Assembly: GCA_018241685.1 (NCBI GenBank)
Contig: JAFEDJ010000069.1
Location: 1 to 64,000 of the forward strand
Length of the DNA stretch: 64,000 nucleotides
DNA from: Pseudomonadota bacterium
Lineage (GTDB): Bacteria; Pseudomonadota; Gammaproteobacteria; Burkholderiales; Rhodocyclaceae
Direction: 5' to 3'
Shown: piece after piece, positions 43,556 to 52,079 of the stretch
How the letters are laid out: every line of letters starts with the position of its first letter
How positions within the stretch are numbered: position 1 is the stretch's first letter
Made by a program: the position numbers and the translations under genes
The notes under the pieces: model-generated
Told to the model about the DNA's origin: nothing
Database searches by the model: none
The model's input: only the letters and a program-made list of their open reading frames with translations

Positions 43556-43951
43556 ATGGACAACAACAAGAATGGGGCTCCATCCACGCCCCTAAGCGCC
43601 ACCGGGCATAACAACTCGGCGACGGGTGTCTATCTGGTTGTCGACCCGCAGGGACAACAGCACAGCATCTCCGTCGAGTACGACGACAAGCGAGGCATGT
43701 GGCGTTTCCGAGGCCTTGGATTTGATTTTTGGGCCTATCCCATGATGGGTGAGCCCGATCTCCCCGACTTGATAACAGAGGGCTTCCAAGCCGAGGTCAA
43801 TGGCGCGGGAGACGACAGTGGCTTCGAAGCGACCCTGTCGATCAACTGCCCTCCTTCTGGATCTCTGACCAACGATCTCTTCGCCTCGAAGTGCCTGAAA
43901 GAGCTCGGACGCTTCTGGTGTCTGCTCAAGGAAATCGAGGACGCCGAGTGA
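43556..43951 (+). CDS. Small acidic protein, unknown function
   Basis: 131 residues starting MDNNKNGAPS 14 bases after the AlpA-like stop. Mixed alpha/beta composition with no recognisable motif. The stop overlaps the replication-gene start by one base (TGATG), so they are co-translated; a replication-associated role is inference. Confidence 0.7.
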   Translation: MDNNKNGAPSTPLSATGHNNSATGVYLVVDPQGQQHSISVEYDDKRGMWRFRGLGFDFWAYPMMGEPDLPDLITEGFQAEVNGAGDDSGFEATLSINCPPSGSLTNDLFASKCLKELGRFWCLLKEIEDAE

Positions 43952-46900
43952 TGCCCGCAATCGATCTTGGGCAGATTCTGGCCCAGTTCCGCACGGCCGC
44001 GGCCGCCCGTGGTCTGCTCCTGCCCGACCGCATCGACGCCGATGGCAAGCTGCACCGGTGCGAGCTGACCGCAGGCCCGAAGGGTAAGAAGGACGGCGCC
44101 TATCTGTTGCATCTGGATGGCGTCCCGGCCGGTGGCTTCCAGAACTTCCGCGATGGCCTGGAGTGGGAGAACTGGCGGGCCGACATCGGCCGCCAGCTCA
44201 CGCCCGAAGAAGAGGCCGCCCACCGTGCCCGCATGGAAGCCCAGCGGGCCGAACGGGAAGCCGAAGCCAAAGCCAAACGCGACAAGGCCCGCCGCAAGGC
44301 AAACGCGATCTGGAACAACGCCCAGCCTGCCCCGGACGATCACCCCTACCTGCTCCGCAAAGGCGTTGCTGCCCATGGCCTGCGTGTGGGTGCATGGCAA
44401 AAATGGGTGAAGGCTCGCCCCGAAGAGTGGCAGCCTGAGCGCATTCCCGGCGCCCTGCTGGTGCCCATGCGCAGCCCTTCCGGCACATTGCACAGCCTAC
44501 AGGCCATCTACCCGGACAAGGTGGACGGACGGGACAAGGACTTTCTCCCAGGAGGCGAGAAGGCCGGCAAGTTCCATCTGATTGGCGAGGTGTCGCCGGA
44601 TACGCCCCTGCTCGTCTGCGAGGGCTACGCCACGGGTGCGAGCCTTCACCAGGCCACCGACTGGCCCGTTGCCGTGGCCTTCGACGCAGGCAGCCTGGAG
44701 CCGGCGGCCAAGGCCTTGCAGGAGGCTCACCCGGGTGCCCGGTTCATCCTCTGCGCCGACGATGACGCCTTCGGCACGTGCTTCGCGTGCCAAGCCCCGG
44801 TAAGGGTGGCGGATGGCGACACCTGCCCAGCCTGCGGTAAGCCCCACAAACGCCGCAACGCAGGTCTGATCCGGGCGACGGAAGCCGCTCGGGCCGTGAC
44901 AGGCGCAGTCGCCGTGCCCATCTGGCCGGATGACGCTGCCCGCTGGGAAGGCTTCCAGCAGGCCGGCAAGGCGCCCACCGACTTCAACGACCTGCACCAA
45001 CACCCGCAGGGCGGGCTTGATGCTGTGCGCCAGATCCTCGACCAGGCCGCCGGGCGGAACCCCGGCCCTGTGGCGAACGACCTGCCCCCCGAGGCACCAC
45101 CCACCGACCCGTCCGCCAGCCATGCGCCTGTGGACCAGGACGGCTCTGCCAGCGCCCCGGAAACGCCCCCGGCTTCGCCGGACGAAGCCACCAAGCCCGC
45201 GAAGCGCCCCCGCACAAAGGGCAAGGGCAAAGCCGGTGCCGGGCAGGCGACGCCCCAGGCAGGGGAACTCTTCGAACTGCGCGACGGACCAGAAGGCCGG
45301 GGCGTCTATCGCCTGAAGGTCGAACGACGCGGCGAAAGCTGGGAGCAGGTAGAGCACTTTGTCTGTGCCCCCCTTGAGATCACCCACTTGGTACGCGACG
45401 CCAAGGGCGAAGGCTGGCAGCGCCTGGCCACCTTTGACGATCACGACGGCCGCCGCCGCCGGGTGCTGGTGCCGGATGAAATGCTTGAAGGCGACGGCGC
45501 CGCCCTGGCCAAGCTGCTACGGGCACAGGGCCTGTTCATTGGCGACAACAAGGGCGGGCTGCTCAAGATGTACGTGAACCGCAGCCGTCCTCCCACTCGC
45601 GCCCGCTGCACGACCCGCATCGGATGGCATGAGGATGTGACCGAGCCCGGCCGCTGGTCCTACGTTCTGCCGGGCGACCTGGCCCCGATCAGCCCCGAAG
45701 GTGCGGAACTGTGGCTGCATACCGGGGGAGGATCGGGCCATGCCCGCTTCCAGCAGGTTGGCACCCTGGCCGACTGGCGAGACAACGTAGCAGCCCTGGC
45801 CGTAGGCAACTCCCGGCTGTGCTTCGCCCTGTCTGCGGGCTTTGCCGGTGCCCTGTGCTGGTTACACCCCAACATTGCCGGGGGCTTCCACTGGGCCGGT
45901 GGCTCCAGCCTCGGGAAGTCCGGCCTGCTGTACGCCACCGCCAGCCTGTGCGGCCCCAAGGAATACCGCAAGACGTGGATGCAGACCGGCACCGCCGTGG
46001 AATGGCTGGCTGCTGGGCACTGTGACGCCCCCTTGCTGCTGGACGAACTCAAGCAGGCCGGCAACCCGCGGGACGTGGCCCAGGCCGCCTACATGCTGGC
46101 ATCCGGCCAAGGTAAGGGCCGGGGCCAGGCGGCCGGCGGCCTGCGGGAAACGGCATCCTTCAGCCTGTTGTTCCAGTCCAACGGAGAATTGGGTCTGACC
46201 CAGTTCTTGGCCGAGAACGGAGAACGCGCCTATGCCGGCCAGGAGGTGCGCTTCTGCGAGCTGCCCGCCGATGCCGGCACCGGCCTGGGCTGCTGGGAAG
46301 AACTGCACAGCCAGACCGATGGTGCCCGCTTCACCGAAGCCGTGCAGCAGCGTGCGGCCCGTCATTACGGCACCGCCTGGCCTGAATTCGTCCGCCAGGT
46401 TATCGCCCATCGTGCAGGCCTGCCCGGGCAGTTTGAGAAGTTACGGGCTGGCTTCGAAAAGCACGGACTGTCCGAGAAGGCCGGCGGGCAGGCGATCCGT
46501 GCTGCCACCCGCTTTGCTGCGGTGGCCTTTGCCGGGGAACTGGCCGCCGAGTGGGGGCTGACCGGCTGGCCACAGGGCGTGGCAATCCAAGCTGCCATGC
46601 GGATGTTCAAGGACTGGCTGCTTGCCTTTGGGGGCGAAGAGAACCGCGAACCCCGCCAGATGGTGAAGCAGGTGCAAGGCTGGATTCAGGCCAACGCCGG
46701 CACCCGCCTGGAAGACTGGCGCCGCCCCAGCATCAGCGACACCCACGCACCCCGGACGATGAACCGGGCCGGCTGGAAGCGACCGACCAGGGAGACCGCC
46801 AGCCTGAATGAAGTGGATCACGTCTTCGAATACCTGATCTATCCGGCCGTCTTTCAGACAGAACTGTGCAACGGATTCGACCCGAAGCAGGTGGAACGGG

Positions 46901-47049
46901 AACTGGTCAGACGAGGGCTGCTGATCACCGCCAAGGAAGGCGAGGAGACACGCCACAAGGTCAAGGTGAGAGAGCCAGGGGCGGCCGGGACAAGCCGTCT
47001 ATATGGCATATCGCCCGCGATCATGGAATGGGATTCCGAGCATGACTGA
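43951..47049 (+). CDS. Toprim / DUF927 primase-helicase-like replication protein
   Basis: 1032 residues. The N-terminal half has a charged helix (about 85-120) and a Toprim fold with LLVCEGYATGASL (Glu224) and ILCADDD (Asp270-272). A zinc ribbon CFAC...CPAC (Cys277, 280, 292, 295) sits directly after the Toprim aspartates. After a Pro-rich linker (about 365-435) comes a DUF927 ATPase with Walker A GSSLGKSG (Lys656) and Walker B LLLDE (Asp698-Glu699). This architecture is the usual initiator/primase/helicase of phage-satellite and island replication. Start at 43951 by TGATG overlap. Confidence 0.9.
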   Translation: MPAIDLGQILAQFRTAAAARGLLLPDRIDADGKLHRCELTAGPKGKKDGAYLLHLDGVPAGGFQNFRDGLEWENWRADIGRQLTPEEEAAHRARMEAQRAEREAEAKAKRDKARRKANAIWNNAQPAPDDHPYLLRKGVAAHGLRVGAWQKWVKARPEEWQPERIPGALLVPMRSPSGTLHSLQAIYPDKVDGRDKDFLPGGEKAGKFHLIGEVSPDTPLLVCEGYATGASLHQATDWPVAVAFDAGSLEPAAKALQEAHPGARFILCADDDAFGTCFACQAPVRVADGDTCPACGKPHKRRNAGLIRATEAARAVTGAVAVPIWPDDAARWEGFQQAGKAPTDFNDLHQHPQGGLDAVRQILDQAAGRNPGPVANDLPPEAPPTDPSASHAPVDQDGSASAPETPPASPDEATKPAKRPRTKGKGKAGAGQATPQAGELFELRDGPEGRGVYRLKVERRGESWEQVEHFVCAPLEITHLVRDAKGEGWQRLATFDDHDGRRRRVLVPDEMLEGDGAALAKLLRAQGLFIGDNKGGLLKMYVNRSRPPTRARCTTRIGWHEDVTEPGRWSYVLPGDLAPISPEGAELWLHTGGGSGHARFQQVGTLADWRDNVAALAVGNSRLCFALSAGFAGALCWLHPNIAGGFHWAGGSSLGKSGLLYATASLCGPKEYRKTWMQTGTAVEWLAAGHCDAPLLLDELKQAGNPRDVAQAAYMLASGQGKGRGQAAGGLRETASFSLLFQSNGELGLTQFLAENGERAYAGQEVRFCELPADAGTGLGCWEELHSQTDGARFTEAVQQRAARHYGTAWPEFVRQVIAHRAGLPGQFEKLRAGFEKHGLSEKAGGQAIRAATRFAAVAFAGELAAEWGLTGWPQGVAIQAAMRMFKDWLLAFGGEENREPRQMVKQVQGWIQANAGTRLEDWRRPSISDTHAPRTMNRAGWKRPTRETASLNEVDHVFEYLIYPAVFQTELCNGFDPKQVERELVRRGLLITAKEGEETRHKVKVREPGAAGTSRLYGISPAIMEWDSEHD

Positions 47050-47566
47050 TTGGCTAGAAATCGTGGATTCGGCCCTGAAATCGGCCAGTTCCCGGGCTGG
47101 AGCCGGGAACATGAGTGATGGACCGGGAACAGGAAATCACACTCAAGACATTGATTCAAAAAGAAATGCAAATTCGTGTTCCCGGGTTCCCGGTGTCCCC
47201 GAGACTTTAGAAGAGGAAAGGGAAGACAAACATGAAAAATACAATCCATCGTCATTTACAACACCGGTCGGGGGTGGGGTGTCGGATGCATCCGCGCCGC
47301 ATGAAGAAGCCATCGAGCATGCGTGCTTGACCTGCGACCACTTCCGCCGGCCTGGCCTGTCGGATGGCTTCTGCGGTGGAGGACGGGAGGACTTGCCTCC
47401 TGCCTACACGCCGGGCCATCCATTGCGCCGCCTGCCCGACGATGCAGGGGCGGACTGCCCGAACTGGGTACAGCACTGGAGCTTCCCGCGGGTCCTCCCG
47501 AGAAAGACGCACGAGGGGACGGAGAGCCCCGGGCTTTGTGTAGTTGATCCGTCGAGAACTTACTGA
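47042..47566 (+). CDS. Cysteine-rich small protein, unknown function
   Basis: 174 residues from ATG 47042, overlapping the replication gene by 8 bases. The N-terminal half is low-complexity and is encoded by DNA containing several GGGAACA motifs. The C-terminal half has CLTCDHFRRPG, a further FCGGG and DCPNW, a probable zinc-binding arrangement. Function not recognised. Confidence 0.65.
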   Translation: MTDWLEIVDSALKSASSRAGAGNMSDGPGTGNHTQDIDSKRNANSCSRVPGVPETLEEEREDKHEKYNPSSFTTPVGGGVSDASAPHEEAIEHACLTCDHFRRPGLSDGFCGGGREDLPPAYTPGHPLRRLPDDAGADCPNWVQHWSFPRVLPRKTHEGTESPGLCVVDPSRTY

Positions 47567-47590
47567 AATTTTGACAAGGCAGGTGACAGG

Positions 47591-48118
47591 ATGACAGCAG
47601 AGGCAAAAACAATGGGCGAAGCGGAACCACCATCGAGGGTGTCAACATCGGCCCCCCTCCCCTTCGATCCAGTGAGCCTGGCCCAAGGGGTACGAGTACG
47701 CCCGGCCGATTTCGCACGGATGACCGGCGTATCCCGCCAGACGGTCAGCCAATGGATGAAGAAAGGGAAGATCCGTTCCATCTATCCGGACGGGAGCCTT
47801 GATCCTGTGCGGGCCGCCCAGGACGTGATCCGGAACACCGACCCAGCCAAGCTGCGGGCCAAGGTCTTCAAGGTAGCGACGGAAGACGCCCACGCCCTGC
47901 GCCAGCGGGTGACCGCCCTCGAAGCCGACGCGAAGGACTGGCGGGCCGAATGCCAGCGCCTGGAGCAATACCTGCAGGACTTTTCCGCCTGCCTGCTGGA
48001 GGGTGGCGTCTCAGTCGTCCTCATTGATTACGCCAACTGGTGGGCGGCAGGCGGCAAGGATGCCCCCGCCGATCCGGACGAAACCGAGGCCCAGCCAGGG
48101 CCGCTTTTTTCCGAATAG
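47591..48118 (+). CDS. HTH protein with coiled coil
   Basis: 175 residues. A helix-turn-helix of Nu1/MerR-like type (RPADFARMTGVSRQTVSQWM, about 38-57), then a coiled-coil region (about 95-135). Could be a small terminase-like DNA-packaging protein or a regulator; with no large terminase present, a regulator or packaging adaptor for a helper phage is equally possible. Followed by a good terminator. Confidence 0.7.
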   Translation: MTAEAKTMGEAEPPSRVSTSAPLPFDPVSLAQGVRVRPADFARMTGVSRQTVSQWMKKGKIRSIYPDGSLDPVRAAQDVIRNTDPAKLRAKVFKVATEDAHALRQRVTALEADAKDWRAECQRLEQYLQDFSACLLEGGVSVVLIDYANWWAAGGKDAPADPDETEAQPGPLFSE

Positions 48119-48120
48119 CA

Positions 48121-48148
48121 ACAGACTGGGGGCCGCCAGTCTGTTTTT
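48121..48148 (+). terminator. Terminator of the replication-gene operon
   Basis: ACAGACTGG (48121-48129) pairs with CCAGTCTGT (48136-48144), followed by TTTTT. Confidence 0.88.
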
Positions 48149-48152
48149 CGGT

Positions 48153-48263
48153 GGGAACACTGGGAACAGCGGGAACACAAACCGGAAAGCCGCATAAACA
48201 CTGGCCTTGCGGCCACCTATGTTTGTTCCCTCTTCTCTTTCACAACAGGGAACAGCGGGAACA
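48153..48263. repeat. GGGAACA iteron-like repeats
   Basis: GGGAACA at 48153, 48162 and 48171 (exact 9-base spacing), inverted TGTTCCC at 48224-48230, then GGGAACA at 48248 and 48257 (again 9 bases). More copies lie at 47105, 47125 and inverted at 47177. The intervening sequence (to 48509) holds no gene. Confidence 0.75.
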
Positions 48264-48366
48264 ATTCTCCTCACCATGCGGCCCGTCTTTGCCTCAGCCC
48301 AGTCCCTGAAACCGTGGCGCAATCGGCGCAGCCGCCGGCCCCATCCGGCTTTCAGAGGGTGTCAGT

Positions 48367-48431
48367 TGTCGCACGCTACCCCCTGCAAATGAGACAGGCC
48401 GACCAGAAACATGCATGCCCGTGTGACTGCA
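48367..48431 (+). promoter_or_regulatory. Duplicated 65 bp regulatory block, copy 1
   Basis: Aligns without gaps to 49968-50032 (about 50 of 65 bases identical). Contains an imperfect palindrome TGTCGCA-N16-TGAGACA and the conserved ACATGCAT. It precedes the Mor-like gene by about 80 bases. A GGGTGTCA motif lies just upstream at 48357. Confidence 0.7.
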
Positions 48432-48509
48432 GTCATGCCAGGTGCCCGCCTTTCCAAGCCCTCGACACAACTACACGCGAACAACCTGCCCCATATCGGA
48501 GTGCTCTTG

Positions 48510-48824
48510 ATGAACGCCAGAACCCTGCCAGCCATCGCTGAAGAACCCATGTCCCTGTTGGCGGTTCTGACCCGCACGATTCAGGATGAAGTCGGCATCG
48601 ATGAACGCGCGGCCCGAGCACTGGCCGTGAAGGTCGTCGGCAAGATCCGGCAACGGATGCGTGGTGAGATGCTCTACATCGCCAAGCACGACGCCGAAGA
48701 GAACGCCGAACGCGACATGGCCATCCGCCGGGACTACGACGGCAGCCGGACCAGCCGGGAGCGCCTGCAGCTGCGCTGGGGCGTTAGCCGGGCGACGTTC
48801 TACCGGATCATCAACACGAGGTAG
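48510..48824 (+). CDS. Mor-family transcription activator
   Basis: 104 residues from ATG 48510 (GGAG 8 bases upstream). Resembles the phage Mu middle-operon activator Mor/C family: an N-terminal helical dimer region and a C-terminal helix-turn-helix LQLRWGVSRATFYRIINTR at the very end. Such proteins activate middle or late phage genes. A longer in-frame start at 48411 lies inside the regulatory block and is unlikely. Confidence 0.85.
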   Translation: MNARTLPAIAEEPMSLLAVLTRTIQDEVGIDERAARALAVKVVGKIRQRMRGEMLYIAKHDAEENAERDMAIRRDYDGSRTSRERLQLRWGVSRATFYRIINTR

Positions 48825-48905
48825 GGAAGTGTGTGCAGCATTGCAGCTACTGCAGCGTAGCTACTTGAATGAAGACTTTCTTGCCGGCGGCATGGGCACT
48901 GGGCC

Positions 48906-49502
48906 TTACAGCTGAATCGGCCGGAAATACCCTTTGATACAGTCGATCTTTCGAACACAGAGCTGAATGTGGTTTTCGCTGCGGAACCCTGCGTGAGCAT
49001 AGAGGCGTTTGCCTTCAAGGAATGGGCCCCGGATGGAGTCGTATGGTTCTTCCTTCCGGTCTTCTCGATAGAAATGAAGGAAGTTCATAACGGCACAATC
49101 AAGCTTCCGGCCTAGCTTGTCGGGGGTAGAGCCAACATTGAGCGGCAATGGCTCGTTGAGCAGCCTCATTGTGCGCTTCAACTCAGAATGAGCGCTTTTC
49201 ACTTGCGCTAAGCCATCATGATCGAAGAGATCAAGGCAGTGCTTCAGGTCGATAATCGCGCCAAGCACGAACGGTGTGGTGATCTTGCCTGCAGCCTTTC
49301 GATGATTGGCCCATGCCAGCGCACGGCTTGGATTGCCTTCCCAGAAGTAGATGCCATGCCCCAACCAGTCATACTTCTCTTCGGATGGTTTCAGGTGAGG
49401 CTCTTCACCGGAGAGGATCGCTTTACCGACCGCTTCTTCACACCCGTGAAACCCAAGGACGAAGCTTGGCTGGTATTCGTAAGCTGACCAGCCGTTCTTC
49501 AT
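48906..49502 (-). CDS. Candidate ADP-ribosyltransferase-fold toxin
   Basis: 198 residues. Conserved-looking segments GFHGCEEAVGKAIL (His19) and WLGHGIYFWEGNPSRALAWA (Tyr52, Glu55) recall the H-Y...E arrangement of ADP-ribosyltransferase/DUF3990-like folds, but I cannot assign the family firmly. It overlaps the upstream small gene by 4 bases on the minus strand, opposite to its neighbours, as expected of a toxin with its own promoter. It may be a toxin or a phage-defence effector. Confidence 0.65.
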   Translation of the reverse strand: MKNGWSAYEYQPSFVLGFHGCEEAVGKAILSGEEPHLKPSEEKYDWLGHGIYFWEGNPSRALAWANHRKAAGKITTPFVLGAIIDLKHCLDLFDHDGLAQVKSAHSELKRTMRLLNEPLPLNVGSTPDKLGRKLDCAVMNFLHFYREDRKEEPYDSIRGPFLEGKRLYAHAGFRSENHIQLCVRKIDCIKGYFRPIQL

Positions 49503-49708
49503 TGAGTCCGATAAGGAGCGGCGAGTTCGCCTTGTGCATCCAGGATGCCGGCTCGCTGGAGGAACGCACGAGCACTATCCTTTGTCTTCCGGATCTCCTT
49601 GCCGAAGGCCTTTATGTCGGCCTTTCGCTCTGCAGGGGTCAGCACGCGAAGGGTCTTGCCAACCGGTACCACCGTTTTCTTGGTGCTCTTCTTGATCGGT
49701 GCTTGCAT
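49499..49708 (-). CDS. Candidate antitoxin partner
   Basis: 69 residues from the ATG at 49708, which follows GGAGAG at ideal distance; an in-frame ATG 20 codons upstream is possible. Basic N-terminus (KKSTKKTV), then a helical segment RVLTPAERKADIKAF...ARAFLQRAGILDAQG. Its last codons overlap the toxin start (ATGA-type coupling). Small size, first position and coupling suggest an antitoxin (inference). Confidence 0.6.
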   Translation of the reverse strand: MQAPIKKSTKKTVVPVGKTLRVLTPAERKADIKAFGKEIRKTKDSARAFLQRAGILDAQGELAAPYRTQ

Positions 49709-50045
49709 TGAAGCTCTCCTAGCGTCTCGACAGACTTCGTCGTTGGATGCCTTATCGAGCATCTCCATTACCCATGCTTATCGTGCAAACCACATGATTA
49801 CCATGCAATTCACTGTGAAAACATTGTACAGAGTTTCAACTCAAATTTGAGCACGCAGTTATTTCTACGCGTTTCTGTGTGACCCGTTTTCGTGATGCGG
49901 TTTCGCACCTCACTCTTTGAGCGTGCAGCTTTTGGCCCTGGCTGCAGGGTGTCTTCCCGCAGCCCACTGTCTCACGCCACCCCCTGAAAATGAGACAGCC
50001 CCATCGGCAACATGCATTTCACCGTAACTGCATGGAGTCGGCCAA
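49709..50045. promoter_or_regulatory. Divergent control region between the TA pair and the capsid operon
   Basis: 337 bases without a gene. The left half is AT-richer (near 49,790-49,870) and should hold the minus-strand promoter of the TA pair. The right half holds GGGTGTCT (49947) and copy 2 of the duplicated 65 bp block. Confidence 0.55.
49968..50032 (+). promoter_or_regulatory. Duplicated 65 bp regulatory block, copy 2
   Basis: Palindrome TGTCTCA (49968-49974) / TGAGACA (49991-49997) and ACATGCAT, matching 48367-48431. Lies 14 bases before the AlpA-like start at 50046. Confidence 0.7.
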
Positions 50046-50246
50046 ATGCCTACCTCTACCAGCTCTCGCCCCAGCTACGAGCTGACTACAGCCGAGTTTG
50101 CGCGGCAGGCCGGGGTAACCCCGGAAGCCATTCGGCGTGCTCTTTCCGAGAAGGGCAGCTACTTCGGTGCCATCCCGATTCGCCGCCCGAATGGCCGCTT
50201 CCTGTGGCCGTCCATGTCACCCGAAGTCCGCAGCCCGCAGTCGTAA
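50046..50246 (+). CDS. Small helix-turn-helix protein
   Basis: 66 residues. YELTTAEFARQAGVTPEAIRRAL (about 10-32) is a MerR/AlpA-like helix-turn-helix, followed by IPIRRPNGRFLWP. First gene of a short operon with the coiled-coil protein (29 bases) and the capsid-like protein. Probably a regulator. Confidence 0.75.
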   Translation: MPTSTSSRPSYELTTAEFARQAGVTPEAIRRALSEKGSYFGAIPIRRPNGRFLWPSMSPEVRSPQS

Positions 50247-50275
50247 CCCCTCCCCCTCCCAGCCAGGAACCAACC

Positions 50276-50821
50276 ATGAAACCCACCGATACCCTCAAAG
50301 CCATTGAAGAACTGAAGGCCCAGCGCGCCCGCGTGTTGGAAGCCATCGAGAAATCCGGCCCGGAGCTCGAAGCCGCCCGGGCCGACCTCACGAAAGTCCT
50401 GCGCGAACACCAGGAAGTGCAGTACGCCTTCATCCGTGGCCTGTCCGACGAGCGGGCTTTGATGTCCGCCAAGGATGCCCTGGAGGCCGCCCAAAAGCGC
50501 GTTCAGGAGAAGCAGCAAGCCGCCACCGCGACTCAGGACGTGACCGCACAGGTGGACGCCGAGATCTACCAGGCCTCGATCGCGCATGACGCTGCCCTGC
50601 GCCAGCGCTCCGATGAACTGCTTGCCCCGATCAAGGCCCGCCTGGCCGGTGACAAGAAAGTCCGCGGCGCACTGCTCGACATCTTCGGCTTGATCGCCGC
50701 CAACAGCACGCAGCCCGGCATCGTCGATTGGGAATCGATCCTCACCGATTGCTTCCCTTGGCCCACCGAAACCGAGGCAGCCGCAGCTGTCGCTGACGGC
50801 AAGAAAACCGTCCTCTCCTGA
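50276..50821 (+). CDS. Coiled-coil protein upstream of the capsid gene
   Basis: 181 residues from the ATG at 50276 (AGGAACC before it). Mostly helical and charged (about 5-125, two long coiled-coil stretches), with a compact C-terminus ending PWPTETEAAAAV. Not recognised. By position, 11 bases before a capsid-like gene, it could act as a scaffold or assembly chaperone (inference). Confidence 0.7.
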   Translation: MKPTDTLKAIEELKAQRARVLEAIEKSGPELEAARADLTKVLREHQEVQYAFIRGLSDERALMSAKDALEAAQKRVQEKQQAATATQDVTAQVDAEIYQASIAHDAALRQRSDELLAPIKARLAGDKKVRGALLDIFGLIAANSTQPGIVDWESILTDCFPWPTETEAAAAVADGKKTVLS

Positions 50822-50832
50822 AAGGCATCGCC

Positions 50833-51939
50833 ATGGCAACCCATCTCGACCTCCTGCAGCGCCGCCCGACGGACGAAGCCATTGCTGCACTCTCGCAGCG
50901 TGCGGGCCTTGCTGGATCGGATACACCCTCCGGCGCCCTGCATGGTGGCAGCCTTCTTGACCACGCCCGGGCCTCACTTCGGCGCGCCAGCATCAACCCT
51001 GACGGCCGCACAGCCGAGGAAGTCTTTGCCGCCGCCTTCACGCAAGGCGCGACCGACTTTCCCGTACTGCTGGAGAACGTCGCCCACAAAGCCATTCAGA
51101 AAGGCTTTGCGACTCAGCAACCGACCTGGCGGCGGTTTTGCGCTGTCGGCAGCGTCTCCGACTTCCGCGACCACCCGCGCTACCGTGATTCATCCATCGG
51201 CAACCTGAAGCCCCTTTCCGAGCACGGCGAATACGTGAACGGCTCGATCCCCGATGCCGAGCGGGCCCGCGTACGCGCTGGCACGAAGGGCCTGATCCTG
51301 AACATCAGCCGCCAAGCCTTGGTCAATGACGACCTCGCAGCCCTGACGGACCCCGCCAAGGGCTTGGGCGAATCTGCCGGCCGTACGCTGGAGTCGGATG
51401 TCTATGCCGTCCTCGCCTTGAATGGCGGCCTGGGACCGGTTCTCGAGGATGGCAAGACGCTGTTCCACGCATCCCGCGGCAACTACGTCGCGCCAGGCTC
51501 TGGCAGTGCCCCGAGCTACGCCGCATTCATGGCGGCTGTCACCGCGATGGCCAGCGTCCGGGACGTTGGCGGAAATGATTACCTGGCACTGCGGCCGTCA
51601 ATCTGGCATGGCCCGCTCACTTACGCCGGCATCGTCCGCCAATTGAACGAAGGCGAGCACTTCGCCGACCCGGTAACGGCGCTCGCGAAGGCGAACGGCT
51701 TCCGCAACACCCTGCAGGACATCGTTGGGACACCGCGCCTTACTGGGACCGCCTGGCGAATGTTCGCCGATCGGATGGAGGCGCCGGTTCTCGAGGTGAG
51801 CTTCCTGAATGGCGTCGAAGAGCCGACCGTGGATGCACAACCTGGCTTTGATCTGGACGGCGTTCGCTTCCGCGTTGCCTTCGACTACGGCGTCACCGCC
51901 GTCGACTGGCGCGGCGCCTACATGAACGCCGGGGCCTGA
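50833..51939 (+). CDS. Major-capsid-like protein (Mu gpT / HK97-type)
   Basis: 368 residues. From about residue 110 the sequence matches the pattern of phage major head subunits: FCAVGSVSDFRDH, GLILNISRQALVNDDL, LESDVYAVLALNG, LFHASRGNYVAPGS, and an ending with FDLDGVRFRVAFDYGVTAVDWRGAYMN. About 100 N-terminal residues may be a delta-like scaffold segment. No prohead protease, portal or terminase gene lies nearby, so it cannot build a particle alone. It may redirect or poison a helper phage's capsid assembly, or be a remnant. Confidence 0.8.
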   Translation: MATHLDLLQRRPTDEAIAALSQRAGLAGSDTPSGALHGGSLLDHARASLRRASINPDGRTAEEVFAAAFTQGATDFPVLLENVAHKAIQKGFATQQPTWRRFCAVGSVSDFRDHPRYRDSSIGNLKPLSEHGEYVNGSIPDAERARVRAGTKGLILNISRQALVNDDLAALTDPAKGLGESAGRTLESDVYAVLALNGGLGPVLEDGKTLFHASRGNYVAPGSGSAPSYAAFMAAVTAMASVRDVGGNDYLALRPSIWHGPLTYAGIVRQLNEGEHFADPVTALAKANGFRNTLQDIVGTPRLTGTAWRMFADRMEAPVLEVSFLNGVEEPTVDAQPGFDLDGVRFRVAFDYGVTAVDWRGAYMNAGA

Positions 51940-51950
51940 TTCTCCGTGAA

Positions 51951-51964
51951 GGGGCTTCGGCCCC
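51951..51964 (+). terminator. Stable UUCG hairpin after the capsid-like gene
   Basis: GGGGC-TTCG-GCCCC, 12 bases after the stop. No T-run, so termination is uncertain; it may protect the mRNA 3' end. Confidence 0.45.
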
Positions 51965-52079
51965 ACCCGTGGTGACCGTCAGCCGCCGGTCAGCACACGC
52001 GCACCAGGGACGCCATTGGGAGTGGCTGTGAGGTGCGCACCATCCCCCCTCTCGCACTGACAGCTACCGAGTCTCCCCC

